Below the pieces are notes generated by a model. That model did not search any database and was not told the DNA's origin. It was given only the letters and a program-made list of their open reading frames with translations. Made by a program: the position numbers and the translations under genes. DNA of 64,000 bases from CAXBNB01 sp049115735 (GTDB lineage Bacteria; Bacteroidota; Bacteroidia; Cytophagales; Cyclobacteriaceae), in contig JAGDZP010000002.1 in the NCBI GenBank assembly GCA_049115735.1, forward strand, positions 124,001 through 188,000, read 5' to 3'. This document shows positions 54,035 to 63,360 of this stretch, piece by piece. How positions within the stretch are numbered: the first letter of the stretch is position 1; every line of letters starts with the position of its first letter.

Positions 54035-57000
54035 CTAGTTCACATTTTTGCCAATCCCTTCCGCCTCCTTTATGCGCTTGAATTCTGAAGGGCTTGCTCC
54101 ATAAACTTTCTTAAAAGATTCTCTGAAATATTTTGTATCAGTGATTCCAACTTTATGGGAGATGTCTGAAACCCTGTAGTTGGAATTGAGCAGAAGCTGA
54201 GACGCTACTCGCATTCTAACGTCTCGGATGAATTCTATGACAGTTTTACCGGTAAGGCTTTTAAGCTTCTTGTAGAAAGTAGACTGGCTCATCGCCATAT
54301 GTTGAGCTAATATTAGGACGTTGAACTCCTGATCTTCGACATTTTCTTCCACATATTTTATTGCTTTTTCAATGAACTCTTTTTCTTCATCGGGGATTTC
54401 AAGATCAAAATGTTCTGCTAATATGGCTTTTTCGTAATATTCGTGTAGGCGAAGTTTATTGATAAAAATGTTATGGACTTTTGCCTGCAATACCTTCGGG
54501 TTGAAAGGTTTTGTCAAATAATCAGTTGCTCCTATTGTCAATCCTTCAATTTCGTATACTGTAGCGGTTCTGGCGGTTAATAAGATGAAAGGAATATGAC
54601 TCATTGCATTGTCCTCATTAATTTTTTTACATAGTGTGATTCCATCCATTCTTGGCATCATTACATCACTTATGATCATATCTGGTTGATGCTCTTGAAT
54701 TATTTCGAGTGCCTCCAGCCCATCTTCGGCTGACAAAATGCTAAAATCAGTTGAAAGTAGGTCCTTCAAATACGAAAGTAAATCCTGGTTGTCATCGACA
54801 AGTAAGATGGTGAATTCTTGCCCGTTTTTTTGATTGATGAGTGGTAGTTCTGCTAATTCGTTTTCCGAGTTAAATTCTCTGTAGTAACTCGATTCGTTAC
54901 TGCTTTTAACAGTTGCTAAAATCTCATCAGGTTTTAGATGTTTTTTTCCAAAAGGAATTTTGATACTAAACTTCGTTCCTTCGTCTTGTGCACTTTCCAA
55001 CTCAATTTGACCATGGTGCAAGTCAATCAAGTCTCTGACCAGAGACAGACCAATACCAGTCCCTGAAATAGACAATGTTTCGCTTGTCAATGTTTGGTAA
55101 AAACGATCAAATACTTTCTCAACCTGACTGGGAGTCATTCCTAAGCCATTGTCAGAAACTGAAATAGAAACATAATTATCATTTAGCTTGCCCTCTAACA
55201 TTCTACCATCTTCATAAGGAGAACCTACATAATCTACATCAAGTTTAATGTGTCCCATTTCAGGGGTTAGCTTAAAGGCATTGGAGAGTAAGTTGGTAAA
55301 AACGATTTCCAACTTATCCCGATCAAAGTATGCCGGAATTTCCTGGTCTATACTCTTGAATGAATATTGAATTCCTTTCTCTTCTGCTTTAAGTTTAAAA
55401 ACCAGATATATCTCATTTACAAATTTTGAAATATCCCCTCTCTCCGCTCTAAGCTTCATGTTGCCAGTCTCTGTTTTTCTGAAATCTAAAAGCTGGTTAA
55501 CAAGATGATACATTTTTTTTGATTGATTATAGAGCAAGAGGGCTCTTTCTTTCAATGCAGCGCTTTTCCATGAATGTGAAACAAGTTCCTCAGCTGGCCC
55601 AAGCATCAGCGTCAGGGGAGTCTTGAGTTCATGCGATACATTTGTAAAAAACTTTAATTTCAAATCATAGATTCTTTTTTCATTTTCAGTATCAAGCTGA
55701 GCCTGCATCAGCCCCTGTCTGAGTTTCAATTGACTACTTCGGAATTTTCGGTAAACTGCTATAGTTCCAGCTATCAAAACCAAATACAAGGTATAGGCCC
55801 ACCATGTTTTCCACCATGGCGGCAGGACTGTTATTTCCAAAGAGGCCATAGAGATAGAGTCCGATTCTTGAGACCCTTGAGTTTTAACAAAAAAAGTATA
55901 TTCTCCCGGCTCAATGTTATTGTAGTTTGCAAGACGCTGATTGCCTGCATAAGTCCAATCATGATCAAAACCATCAAGCTTATACAAATATTCGGTCGAT
56001 TGTGGGGATGTATAATTTAATGATACAAATTCAAGGGTAAAGTTGAATTGACCTGGTTCTAATTCAATTTTTTTGGTGTTGGAAATATTCTTGACGAGTA
56101 ACCCGTTACTGTCCCCGATATTCACATCTTGATTAAAAATTTTGAGTGATGAGATATAAACCGGTTTTTCTCCTTGTGTTGATGAGATTTTTTTCGGGTC
56201 AAATAAGTTAAAACCATTAACCCCTCCGAAGAACATTTCCCCTTTTGATGATTTAAGGTAGCTATTGTAATTGAATACATTACTTTGAAGTCCATTTGCA
56301 ATATCAAAGTTTTCGAAGTTTTCTGTTCTAACATTTAACCTTGATAATCCACGATTGGTGCTTACCCACAGAAGGCTATCGTCCTCTGGCAGAATTCCGT
56401 AAACAAGATTGTTTGGCAAACCATTTCCAGTATGATAGATTTTAGTTTGATTGGTTGACAGATTGAATTTAACTAAACCATGACTTGACGAACCCAACCA
56501 GAATGTCTCATCATCCGCAGAATAAATACAATTGATATTAATTTGTTGCCCGGAATCTGGGGCTAATATGGGTAATTTGGCATATGTGTGCTTGGCTGGG
56601 TCAAATACGATGAGGCCTATATTCGTACCAAATAGCAGGAGTCCATCTTTTTTTTCGTAGAAGGAAAATACAGAGCTATTAGCCATCCAAGAGTCATTGT
56701 CGTATCGTTTAAACTTTCCATCTCCCAGGTATAAATTGATTCCGCCTTCGGTTGTGCCAATCCAAATGTTTCCATTTCGATCTTCATCAATTGTGACAAT
56801 CGTACTGCTACTCAGACTACTTTTGTCGTCAGGGTTATGAATAAATTTTCTATTCTCACCCGTTTCAGGATTGTAAACCACCAGACCATGATAATGAAGG
56901 CCTATCCACAAGTTGCCGTTTCTATCCTTAATCACTTTTTTGATATTCGCTTCAGGTTCTATGGCAAAACCGTAATCTACTCTTTCAAAAGCTCCCAATT

Positions 57001-58171
57001 TTCGATCGAATAGATTGAGCCCACCTCCTTCTGTGCCAACCCAAAATTTATCATTCTCATCTTCGAAAAAACTGCTCACAATATTGTTGCTCAGTGATTT
57101 GTTGGATTGAGTAGAGTAGAAATGGTTGAAAGTCAACAGGTTTCTATCGAAAAAGTTTACACCACCAGCCCATGTGCCTATCCACATGTTTCTTTCTCCG
57201 TCCTCAACAATCACATGAACCGAATTATGACTTAGACTGTATAGGTCCTGAGGAGAATGGGTGTACTTAGCAAGCTTTCTGGATTCAGTATCGATAAGGT
57301 ACAAACCCTCATAAGTACCAATCCATAACACGCCTTGAGAATCCTGGACTATTGTCCTCACAGCAGAATTAAAGGTATGAGTATTACCATCAATGTCGAT
57401 GAAATGGTATGGAATAAAACTGTTTGATTCTTCTTCCCATTGATATAGGCCACCAGGAAGACTGACCAGCATTGACCCATTAATTTCTTTGAAAAAATTA
57501 ATCTTGAAGTTATAAGAAATTGCTCTTTTGTCATAATCGAATACTTTGTAGGTTAGTTTCGTTTGTGTGTTGTATTGGTAGATGCCGTCTGTGGAGGCTA
57601 CCCAAATTTTGCTCCCATCTATGAAGGAACTCAAAATTGGATTTTCAACTAGTCTCGTAAGCTGGATTCCATTTTCAAGACTATCTTCTGAACTGAATGT
57701 GAATAAGCCTTTTTTGCTGCTAAACAAAATATTTTTGCCAATTCCCTTATTGATTTGTCTTACTGATAAACCTTGAAGAATACCATCAGTGTCTTTAACT
57801 CGTATGACTTTATCGAGATCTTCATCATAAATATTAACACCCGTGAGTGTGCTTATCCAAAGTCTACCTTTAGCATCCTCAAAAAGTGAGTATATCCAGT
57901 TGTCTTGAAGTGTCGAGTCACTGTTTAACTGATTGTAATATGTCTTGATATTGTATCCGTCGTATTTGTTCAACCCATTTCTTGTGCCAAACCATAAATA
58001 GCCTTTTTCGTCTTGAAGGATGCTACTAACTGTGGTGCTGCTTAAGCCATTTTCAATACCAATTTTCTTAAATTTCAAATTCGAAATATCCTGACCAAAT
58101 ACCAAAGAACTGATGCTCAGGGAAACTATGAATATCGACAACAAGACTGATTGGAATTTTAGGTTTTTCAT
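54035..58171 (-). CDS. Hybrid two-component system regulator (HTCS) of PUL2
   Basis: Seen: 1378 residues. Signal/anchor at about 1-26. Many two-blade propeller repeats of the GYLWFGTRNGLNKYD type (about 30-690), then a Y_Y_Y-like domain (LEPGQFNFTLEFVSLNYTSP, YLYKLDGFDHDW), a membrane span (about 790-810), HisKA with FFTNVSHELKTPLTLMLGPA, HATPase (NLLSNAFKLTPEMG, SISGTGIGLSLV), a receiver domain with ISDVMMPRMDG (about 1125-1240) and a C-terminal AraC-type helix-turn-helix (about 1270-1365). Family knowledge: the periplasmic propeller binds an oligosaccharide and the whole chain acts as sensor kinase and DNA-binding regulator, often for glycosaminoglycan or complex glycan loci. Context: divergent from the beta-helix gene. 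The locus thus carries both HTCS and ECF/FecR control. Confidence 0.96.
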   Translation of the reverse strand: MKNLKFQSVLLSIFIVSLSISSLVFGQDISNLKFKKIGIENGLSSTTVSSILQDEKGYLWFGTRNGLNKYDGYNIKTYYNQLNSDSTLQDNWIYSLFEDAKGRLWISTLTGVNIYDEDLDKVIRVKDTDGILQGLSVRQINKGIGKNILFSSKKGLFTFSSEDSLENGIQLTRLVENPILSSFIDGSKIWVASTDGIYQYNTQTKLTYKVFDYDKRAISYNFKINFFKEINGSMLVSLPGGLYQWEEESNSFIPYHFIDIDGNTHTFNSAVRTIVQDSQGVLWIGTYEGLYLIDTESRKLAKYTHSPQDLYSLSHNSVHVIVEDGERNMWIGTWAGGVNFFDRNLLTFNHFYSTQSNKSLSNNIVSSFFEDENDKFWVGTEGGGLNLFDRKLGAFERVDYGFAIEPEANIKKVIKDRNGNLWIGLHYHGLVVYNPETGENRKFIHNPDDKSSLSSSTIVTIDEDRNGNIWIGTTEGGINLYLGDGKFKRYDNDSWMANSSVFSFYEKKDGLLLFGTNIGLIVFDPAKHTYAKLPILAPDSGQQININCIYSADDETFWLGSSSHGLVKFNLSTNQTKIYHTGNGLPNNLVYGILPEDDSLLWVSTNRGLSRLNVRTENFENFDIANGLQSNVFNYNSYLKSSKGEMFFGGVNGFNLFDPKKISSTQGEKPVYISSLKIFNQDVNIGDSNGLLVKNISNTKKIELEPGQFNFTLEFVSLNYTSPQSTEYLYKLDGFDHDWTYAGNQRLANYNNIEPGEYTFFVKTQGSQESDSISMASLEITVLPPWWKTWWAYTLYLVLIAGTIAVYRKFRSSQLKLRQGLMQAQLDTENEKRIYDLKLKFFTNVSHELKTPLTLMLGPAEELVSHSWKSAALKERALLLYNQSKKMYHLVNQLLDFRKTETGNMKLRAERGDISKFVNEIYLVFKLKAEEKGIQYSFKSIDQEIPAYFDRDKLEIVFTNLLSNAFKLTPEMGHIKLDVDYVGSPYEDGRMLEGKLNDNYVSISVSDNGLGMTPSQVEKVFDRFYQTLTSETLSISGTGIGLSLVRDLIDLHHGQIELESAQDEGTKFSIKIPFGKKHLKPDEILATVKSSNESSYYREFNSENELAELPLINQKNGQEFTILLVDDNQDLLSYLKDLLSTDFSILSAEDGLEALEIIQEHQPDMIISDVMMPRMDGITLCKKINEDNAMSHIPFILLTARTATVYEIEGLTIGATDYLTKPFNPKVLQAKVHNIFINKLRLHEYYEKAILAEHFDLEIPDEEKEFIEKAIKYVEENVEDQEFNVLILAQHMAMSQSTFYKKLKSLTGKTVIEFIRDVRMRVASQLLLNSNYRVSDISHKVGITDTKYFRESFKKVYGASPSEFKRIKEAEGIGKNVN

Positions 58172-58479
58172 CTAAAATTGTTTTCAAGTATATCAAATGT
58201 AAGTTTTATTCTTGACAAACTGATTTGCCTGGCTACTTGCACGAATTTGTCTACAATGAATTACGAAAATGCCCCTGACCACTTTATTAAAAATTATAGG
58301 GCATTGTGTAAAAGGTTATCCACTTAGTTCTTAATAAGGTATTTTAAAGGGAGAAATTCTGATTTGACAGGGGAAGAATTCGTGGATAGCTAAGCTATGA
58401 TAATATCCTAAATGCTAGGTTGCTACTTTAGTGATACACTCTGTCAAGTGGAAAAACATTCATTAGTAAAAATCGCAAA
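58172..58479. other. Divergent promoter region between HTCS and the beta-helix gene
   Basis: A 308-bp AT-rich gap with no open frame that looks coding and no strong inverted repeat. It should contain the promoters of both flanking genes and a probable HTCS binding site, but no site can be named with confidence. Confidence 0.5.
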
Positions 58480-60060
58480 ATGAAATCTAAGATTTTCAAC
58501 ATTATTCTTTTAGTAATATCCCCGTCAATTGTGCCGGCTCAGCAAAGTGCTGTATGGAATGACTTTAAGAAATCAAAAGAAGAGAATAAGGAAGCCATTT
58601 TGCCTGATTTTTCTTTTTCAGGCTACAAGTACAGCGAAGAGGCAATTCCAGATGTTGATTTTAAGAAATTTGACGTCAGGGATTATGGAGCAAACGGAAA
58701 TGATCAAAAATCCGACAAAGAAGCGATAAAAAAGGCCATTCAGGCTGCAAGTCAAAATGGTGAGGGGGTAGTGTTCTTCCCGAGAGGAAAATATTTTATT
58801 AATACTAAAGAAGATGATCAAAGTATTTTAAATATCAATTCATCCAGGATTGTTTTAAGAGGAGAAGGAGATGATGAGAATGGTAGTATCCTATTCTTCG
58901 ATAGAGATCTACCGCCTGCAAATCCTACAAAATTGTGGACATGTCCGTCAGCCATAAAAGTTTCTAGCCCAAAAGAAGACGAAGTTCTTACTAAGGTGAT
59001 TTCAGATTCAAAGAGAGAAACGTTTAGTGTAGAAGTAGAGGATGCTTCTAAAATAAAGAAAAATGATTGGGTGATCTTGGAAGTTCTAAATAATAGCAAA
59101 GACCTTGTAAAATATGATGTTCAACCTTTGGTTCCGGAACCTCAATGGACTTCCATTCTCGAGAAGGGTGTTCAAATAAACGAAAGGCATCAAGTGGCCT
59201 CTGTGGATGATAATATAATCACATTCGTAGATCCCATTCATTATGATGTTCAGGCAAAGCATAATTGGAGGTTAAAGAAGTTCGAAAACCTTGATCATGT
59301 TGGTTTTGAAGGTATACGGTTTGAGGGAAATTGGTTAAAAGAATTTGTTCATCACCGTTCTGCGCAAGACGATGGGGGGTGGAGTGTACTTTCGATTTCC
59401 GATGCGACTAACTCCTGGATTAGGGATTGTACATTCAAGAACGTAAACCGATGTGCTGGTTTTTCATCTTCCGCAGCATGCACTGCTTTGGATATCACGA
59501 TTCTGGGTAAGATTGGCCATAGCGGTATTCATGCCTCTGGTTCCACAGGTATTCTTTTAGCAAACATAAATGATATAGCCGGTATGCATCATTCCACAGG
59601 AGTTGGCGGGGGAAGTACCACATGCACTGTGATTTGGCGATCTAAGCACGCTGATCACACCTGCTTTGAATCTCATGCTTCACAACCCCGCTGTACTTTG
59701 TTTGACAATGTTGAGGGTGGGTTCTTCTCAGGTAGGGCAGGAGGAGCTAGAAAAAATTTACCGAACCATGGTAGATATTTGGTTCTTTGGAATTACAAAG
59801 AAACCGATGAGCCTGAATTGAATTTTCGATTTTGGGCCACAGATAGCTGGTGGTGGAAAATTGTGCCGCCGATCATTGTTGGATTTCACGGAACCGGTAC
59901 AACTTTTAAAGAAGACGAGGTTCATATACTTGAAAGTCTAGGAAGACCTGTAGAACCCGAATCGCTTTTTGAGGAACAATTGAAATTACGATTAGGTAGA
60001 TTGCCAGCATGGTTAGTAGAAATCAAAAAGGTTGTCCAGGCTAACAATAGTTCACGATAG
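58480..60060 (+). CDS. Secreted right-handed beta-helix protein, candidate GAG lyase (PL29-like?)
   Basis: Seen: 526 residues with signal peptide (cleavage near IVPAQ). Residues about 64-135 start with the pectate-lyase-superfamily motif FDVRDYGANGND followed by DKEAIKKAIQAAS and GVVFFPRGKYFI. The middle shows strand-rich repeats (IVLRGEG, DHVGFEGIRFEGNWL, SWIRDCTFKNVNRCAGFSSS) and a His/Gly-rich stretch (GIHASGSTG, MHHSTGVGGGSTTC). ADHTCFESHASQPRC and GARKNLPNHGRYLVLWNY come near the end. Family knowledge: beta-helix lyases with this start are found in glycosaminoglycan loci, and PL29 is one such family in Bacteroides. I cannot confirm the family without a search. Context: divergent from the HTCS, in the PL8/GH88 locus. 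No terminal T9SS domain is visible. Confidence 0.7.
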   Translation: MKSKIFNIILLVISPSIVPAQQSAVWNDFKKSKEENKEAILPDFSFSGYKYSEEAIPDVDFKKFDVRDYGANGNDQKSDKEAIKKAIQAASQNGEGVVFFPRGKYFINTKEDDQSILNINSSRIVLRGEGDDENGSILFFDRDLPPANPTKLWTCPSAIKVSSPKEDEVLTKVISDSKRETFSVEVEDASKIKKNDWVILEVLNNSKDLVKYDVQPLVPEPQWTSILEKGVQINERHQVASVDDNIITFVDPIHYDVQAKHNWRLKKFENLDHVGFEGIRFEGNWLKEFVHHRSAQDDGGWSVLSISDATNSWIRDCTFKNVNRCAGFSSSAACTALDITILGKIGHSGIHASGSTGILLANINDIAGMHHSTGVGGGSTTCTVIWRSKHADHTCFESHASQPRCTLFDNVEGGFFSGRAGGARKNLPNHGRYLVLWNYKETDEPELNFRFWATDSWWWKIVPPIIVGFHGTGTTFKEDEVHILESLGRPVEPESLFEEQLKLRLGRLPAWLVEIKKVVQANNSSR

Positions 60061-60104
60061 TTAAAAACTAAGGCTCCTGGAAAAACAAATGCTCAGTTTT
60101 ATGA

Positions 60105-60269
60105 GCGTCATTGGACGTCATAAGAACTATCAGCGGACTTAAGGGTGTAAATATTTATAACTGGCATGCGAATACGGAAGGATTAGGGTTTGAACCTTCT
60201 GGCCCGTACAGTTGGAATAATCGTGGAGAGCCTGCTGAAGATTCTATTATCAAGACCTGTAAAAAATAA
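60105..60269 (+). pseudogene. Coding remnant after the beta-helix gene
   Basis: Seen: an open stretch of 54 codons plus stop (60267-60269) in good coding style, for example GLKGVNIYNWHANTEGLG and PSGPYSWNNRGEPAEDSI. It has no ATG and an in-frame TGA immediately upstream (60102-60104). The end resembles a glycoside hydrolase C terminus (a Trp-containing strand then a final helix), but no family can be named. It is probably the last part of a deleted PUL2 gene. The remainder of the 303-bp gap holds only a minus-strand terminator. Confidence 0.5.
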
Positions 60270-60323
60270 AAAAGTTGTTTTGGTGACTCTAATCGCTAAG
60301 AAACCTAAAGATTGGAAAAAGCA

Positions 60324-60345
60324 TAAAAAAAGACCAAATCGGTCT
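60324..60345 (-). terminator. Terminator of the tRNA-Lys gene
   Basis: Seen on the minus strand: AGACC, loop GATTT, GGTCT, followed by a run of T (plus-strand A-run at 60324-60331). It lies 18 bp after the 3' end of the tRNA, in the position expected for its intrinsic terminator. Confidence 0.7.
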
Positions 60346-60363
60346 CGAAGTGGTCTTAGGTTG

Positions 60364-60436
60364 TGATTTGGCTGGGGTTCGAACCCAGGACCCTCTCCTT
60401 AAAAGGGAGATGCTCTACCAGCTGAGCTACCAAATC
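60364..60436 (-). tRNA. tRNA-Lys (anticodon TTT)
   Basis: Seen: 73 nucleotides on the minus strand fold as a cloverleaf: acceptor GATTTGG with CCAAATC, D arm GCTC/GAGC with AGCTGGTA loop, anticodon stem TCTCC/GGAGA with loop CTTTTAA, variable GGGTC, T arm CTGGG-TTCGAAC-CCCAG and discriminator A. Anticodon TTT reads AAA/AAG lysine codons. The CCA end is not encoded. It marks the edge between PUL2 and housekeeping genes. tRNA genes are frequent insertion sites, but no integrase or att repeat is seen here. Confidence 0.97.
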
Positions 60437-60519
60437 GAACAAAAATTCAAGGAACACTTTACTATTTATAATGCCTTCCCTTATTTTGCGGATGCAAACT
60501 TAGATATCTCAAAATCAAA

Positions 60520-61248
60520 ATGCAAAAGAAATCTTTCTATTTTGTTTTAGTCATTATAATGACCTCCATTACTGGTTCCGCCTGGGCTCAGGAAAGTATT
60601 TCTATTAGCAAAGCGGACTCCCTTTTTGAGCAAAAAAAATATACAGAGTCATTCGATATTTATGAGCAACTGTTGGAAGAACAGTCAAAAGCGTCTCCAA
60701 GAATGCTATTGAAAATGGCTTTCATCAAAGAGGGATTGGGTGACTACAGTGCTGCGCTATACTACCTGAATATTTATTACTTGAAGTCTTCTGACAAAAG
60801 GGCTCGTGATAAAATGAAGGATATTGCAGAAGAACACCAGCTCTCTGGTTTTGTCATCAACGATTCCGATTTCTTTTTGAACCTAATCAACCGTTTTCGT
60901 ATTGTGATAATTCTAGGTCTGTTTGCATTGGCACTTTTTTTACTTCTTCTTATTCTCTACAAGAAGATCAAATTGAACCAAAAGCCAGTAATTCCTGCGA
61001 TATTCTTTTCTGGATTGCTGGTCCTGATGTTTTATGCATTCAATTTCGGTTTCAAATATGATCAGGCCATAATCATTGAAAACCACTCATACTTAATGAC
61101 CGGCCCCTCCTCAGGCTCTGACCTGGTAGAAGTCATAGACAAAGGTCACCGGGTAAAAACTTTTGGTGAATTAGGACCCTGGTTGGAGATAGAATGGAAT
61201 GGCGAGCGCGTGTTTATCAAAAAAGATAAGGTCAAAAAACTTGGCTGA
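60520..61248 (+). CDS. TPR and SH3-like membrane protein (BatE-like)
   Basis: Seen: 242 residues. Signal peptide to about SAWAQ (residue 24). TPR-like helices at about 30-105 (ADSLFEQKKYTESFDIYEQL, SAALYYLNIYYLKSSD). Two membrane spans at about 127-147 and 155-176. A C-terminal SH3-like domain covers about 185-240 (HSYLMTGPSSGSDLVEVIDK, LGPWLEIEWNGERVFIKKD). Family knowledge: this order (TPR, two spans, bacterial SH3) is like BatE of the Bacteroidota aerotolerance operon, although the rest of that operon is not here. Context: single gene after the tRNA, its stop directly abutting the stop of the minus-strand Gre-like gene. Role: envelope-associated scaffold, otherwise unknown. Confidence 0.75.
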   Translation: MQKKSFYFVLVIIMTSITGSAWAQESISISKADSLFEQKKYTESFDIYEQLLEEQSKASPRMLLKMAFIKEGLGDYSAALYYLNIYYLKSSDKRARDKMKDIAEEHQLSGFVINDSDFFLNLINRFRIVIILGLFALALFLLLLILYKKIKLNQKPVIPAIFFSGLLVLMFYAFNFGFKYDQAIIIENHSYLMTGPSSGSDLVEVIDKGHRVKTFGELGPWLEIEWNGERVFIKKDKVKKLG

Positions 61249-61698
61249 TCAGCTCACTTCCAGGATATCAATTTTCCTTCCTTGAAATTCAACTGCATTT
61301 TCTTTGCTTTTTCCTAGTAAGGCCTTTCCCATGGGTGATATCGGAGAGATCGCAAACACTGTTTTGCCTTCTATATCAATTTTTCCAAGTGCACACGAAA
61401 TAAAAAATGTACCCGAAGTTGTTCTTGCAAGTGCCCCTGTTTCAACACTCTCGCAAGTCTTGGTGCTGTCTATAGCATCAAGAGTTTTCTTCAACGCATA
61501 CGCTTCTGTCAATTGTTTGGCATACATGTCTCGTTCGATGTGGCTCATGGCACGGGCTGTATCATGCTTATCTCCTGCGGTACTTTTTTCTTCAGAGTTA
61601 GCTGATTCCTGAGCATCCTTCATCGCCTTCTGTATCAATGAAATTTTTCCTGATACTTCTTCCAAACATTTTTGATATACTTTTGATTTCAGTGACAC
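61249..61698 (-). CDS. GreA/GreB C-terminal-domain protein
   Basis: Seen: 149 residues. An N-terminal helical part (about 1-75, with ESANSEEKSTAGDKHDTARA and SHIERDMYAKQL) is followed by a beta-rich domain (about 85-149) with GALARTTSGTFFISCALG and the Gre-type ISPISPMGKALLGKSKENAV. Family knowledge: resembles the C-terminal FKBP-like domain of Gre factors that binds RNA polymerase. In Bacteroidota such proteins are often mislabelled as 3-oxoacyl-ACP synthase. The acidic tip of the N-terminal coiled coil of true GreA is not clear here, so RNA cleavage stimulation is uncertain. Context: convergent with the TPR gene, divergent from the small lipoprotein. Confidence 0.8.
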   Translation of the reverse strand: MSLKSKVYQKCLEEVSGKISLIQKAMKDAQESANSEEKSTAGDKHDTARAMSHIERDMYAKQLTEAYALKKTLDAIDSTKTCESVETGALARTTSGTFFISCALGKIDIEGKTVFAISPISPMGKALLGKSKENAVEFQGRKIDILEVS

Positions 61699-61792
61699 TT
61701 GCTCTGATTTTATTTGTTAACAAAACTATAATTTTTCATCGCAAGGGAGGTTAATACCTAAGTTGAATCACCCGAGTCAGTCAATAAAATTT

Positions 61793-62206
61793 ATGTCTGT
61801 AAAGCACTTCATAACAATCGTTGTTGCACTTACCATAGTTGGATGCAAGGTGGCTAAGCTCTCTGAAACTGATAAAGCTATGATACCGGTGACCAACGAG
61901 GATTTGAAAAACCTTCAAAACGATATTTTGGTATATAAATTTAACCACAGCGGGATATGGCCTTTTGATGCCATTGAACTCCAATCTTTCAATGATAAAG
62001 TCAACCCATCTAACAATGGTTATATCAACTTTTCTAAAATTGATTTTACAAGGGCGGAAGATACTTTGGTTGTCAACTACGACTATCTCTACCCAAAGCA
62101 ACTAAAAAATAAAATGAGGACAGTAGTCGGGGAGATGAGGCTATTTACTCCAACTGACTCAACTGCTGCTGTGAGCCACGAAATACTAAGTGTAAAACAA
62201 CGTTGA
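61793..62206 (+). CDS. Small lipoprotein of unknown function
   Basis: Seen: 137 residues from the ATG at 61793 (a TTG at 61763 adds ten residues). Lipoprotein signal ending TIVGC at about residue 18. The mature part (VAKLSETDKAMIPVTNEDLK, NDILVYKFNHSGIWPFDAIE, FTRAEDTLVVNYDYLYPKQL) has no motif I recognise. Context: 94 bp after the divergent Gre-like gene start and 74 bp before the DUF4340 gene. It may be an accessory of the downstream protein, but the gap does not prove one transcript. Confidence 0.6.
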   Translation: MSVKHFITIVVALTIVGCKVAKLSETDKAMIPVTNEDLKNLQNDILVYKFNHSGIWPFDAIELQSFNDKVNPSNNGYINFSKIDFTRAEDTLVVNYDYLYPKQLKNKMRTVVGEMRLFTPTDSTAAVSHEILSVKQR

Positions 62207-62280
62207 TGCTAAAACTATTTGCCACAGAAAATCTTAGATTTACCGCTTAATAATATGAAGGCACATTTGATTTGCTTTAA

Positions 62281-63210
62281 ATGAAAAAGACCGTTCGACT
62301 TTCGGTAATTCTTGGTGTTCTGATCCTCGTATCTATTCTGCTGGCATTGACAGGAGGGAAGGATAATAGGCGGTCATTTGATTCTAATCTTTTTACCGTC
62401 GCTGATACTGCCAGTGTTGTGGGCATTAGTATTAAGACGCTGGACAAATCGATGAAAATAGAACGTGGTGCTAGCGGTTGGCGTGTTAATGAACAATACA
62501 AAGCTGATCCCAGTTTGGTAAAGGTGATGCAATCCATTCTCTCACGGGTGAGAATAAAGAGGCCAGTATCTAAACTTAACATGGAGGATGTGGTAGTAGA
62601 TCTTCAAAATAATGGGAGAGCCGTTTCCATTGATTTTGATGATAATTCTACATTAACCTTTTTTGCTGGCGGCAGTTCTTCGAAAAAACTATCTACCTAT
62701 TCTGATGGTGATAAGGCTTATGTCGTTGAGATACCGGGATATGACAATTACATCTCCGGAATATTTGAATTAAGTGAAAATCAATGGCGGGATAGGCTAC
62801 TATTCAGCAGCACCTGGCGTTCTCTTCAATCGCTGGATATCGACTATGCGTCGGGGCAGGAAGATGTCTCTATTTATTTTGACAAAAAATTTCTGGCTGT
62901 TTCTGGCGTAGAAAAATTGGATACTGCGGCTCTTATGTCCTATGTAGAGCAGTACCAATATTTTCAAATCAATGACTTTTTAGATAAAGGCACCTATCCG
63001 AGGTACGATAGTTTGCTTTTAACTCAGCCCCTTGCCAAAATTGACATAAAGGATATTGATCTGTCTAAGAATGGAGTGATTGAGGTTTATCCAAAAATAC
63101 CTGGTGAGCAGTTTTACCTCACCAGCAATGAAGCGCGTGAAATGATGGTAATCGATGCTCAGCGAATGAATAAGCTTTTATCCAAAAAAGACCAATTCAT
63201 ATCTGAGTAG
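62281..63210 (+). CDS. DUF4340-family protein
   Basis: Seen: 309 residues. N-terminal hydrophobic anchor (VILGVLILVSILLALTGG, about 9-26) followed by a DUF4340-type body: DTASVVGISIKTLDKSMKIE, ASGWRVNEQYKADPSLVKVM and YVVEIPGYDNYISGIFELSE, then NQWRDRLLFSS. Family knowledge: DUF4340 proteins sit beside GldG-type ABC transporter components. In Bacteroidota they are often found next to dnaN. Context: 150 bp before dnaN, the gene order expected in this phylum, which marks the return to core chromosome. Function unknown, and probably anchored in the inner membrane facing the periplasm. Confidence 0.8.
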   Translation: MKKTVRLSVILGVLILVSILLALTGGKDNRRSFDSNLFTVADTASVVGISIKTLDKSMKIERGASGWRVNEQYKADPSLVKVMQSILSRVRIKRPVSKLNMEDVVVDLQNNGRAVSIDFDDNSTLTFFAGGSSSKKLSTYSDGDKAYVVEIPGYDNYISGIFELSENQWRDRLLFSSTWRSLQSLDIDYASGQEDVSIYFDKKFLAVSGVEKLDTAALMSYVEQYQYFQINDFLDKGTYPRYDSLLLTQPLAKIDIKDIDLSKNGVIEVYPKIPGEQFYLTSNEAREMMVIDAQRMNKLLSKKDQFISE

Positions 63211-63360
63211 CCATTGTCTTTTCAACAAAACATGGTTATTTTGCGCAATGATGTACACGGCTCCAAATTGACCGTTTAGCCATCAAAAACAGATTAGACA
63301 GACAGGCCTGCTGAAGTCTTTTCAACTCATAAGATTTTGTCATAAAAAATATTCAACGGA

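Noticed and set aside
60364..60436. tRNA-Lys as attachment site of an integrated element
   Set aside because: No integrase, no direct repeat of the tRNA 3' end and no other mobile gene seen; PUL2 therefore cannot be called an island on this evidence.
60350..60550. Plus-strand open frame of 66 codons over the tRNA region
   Set aside because: It is antisense to the tRNA-Lys gene and runs into the start of the TPR gene; no coding character.
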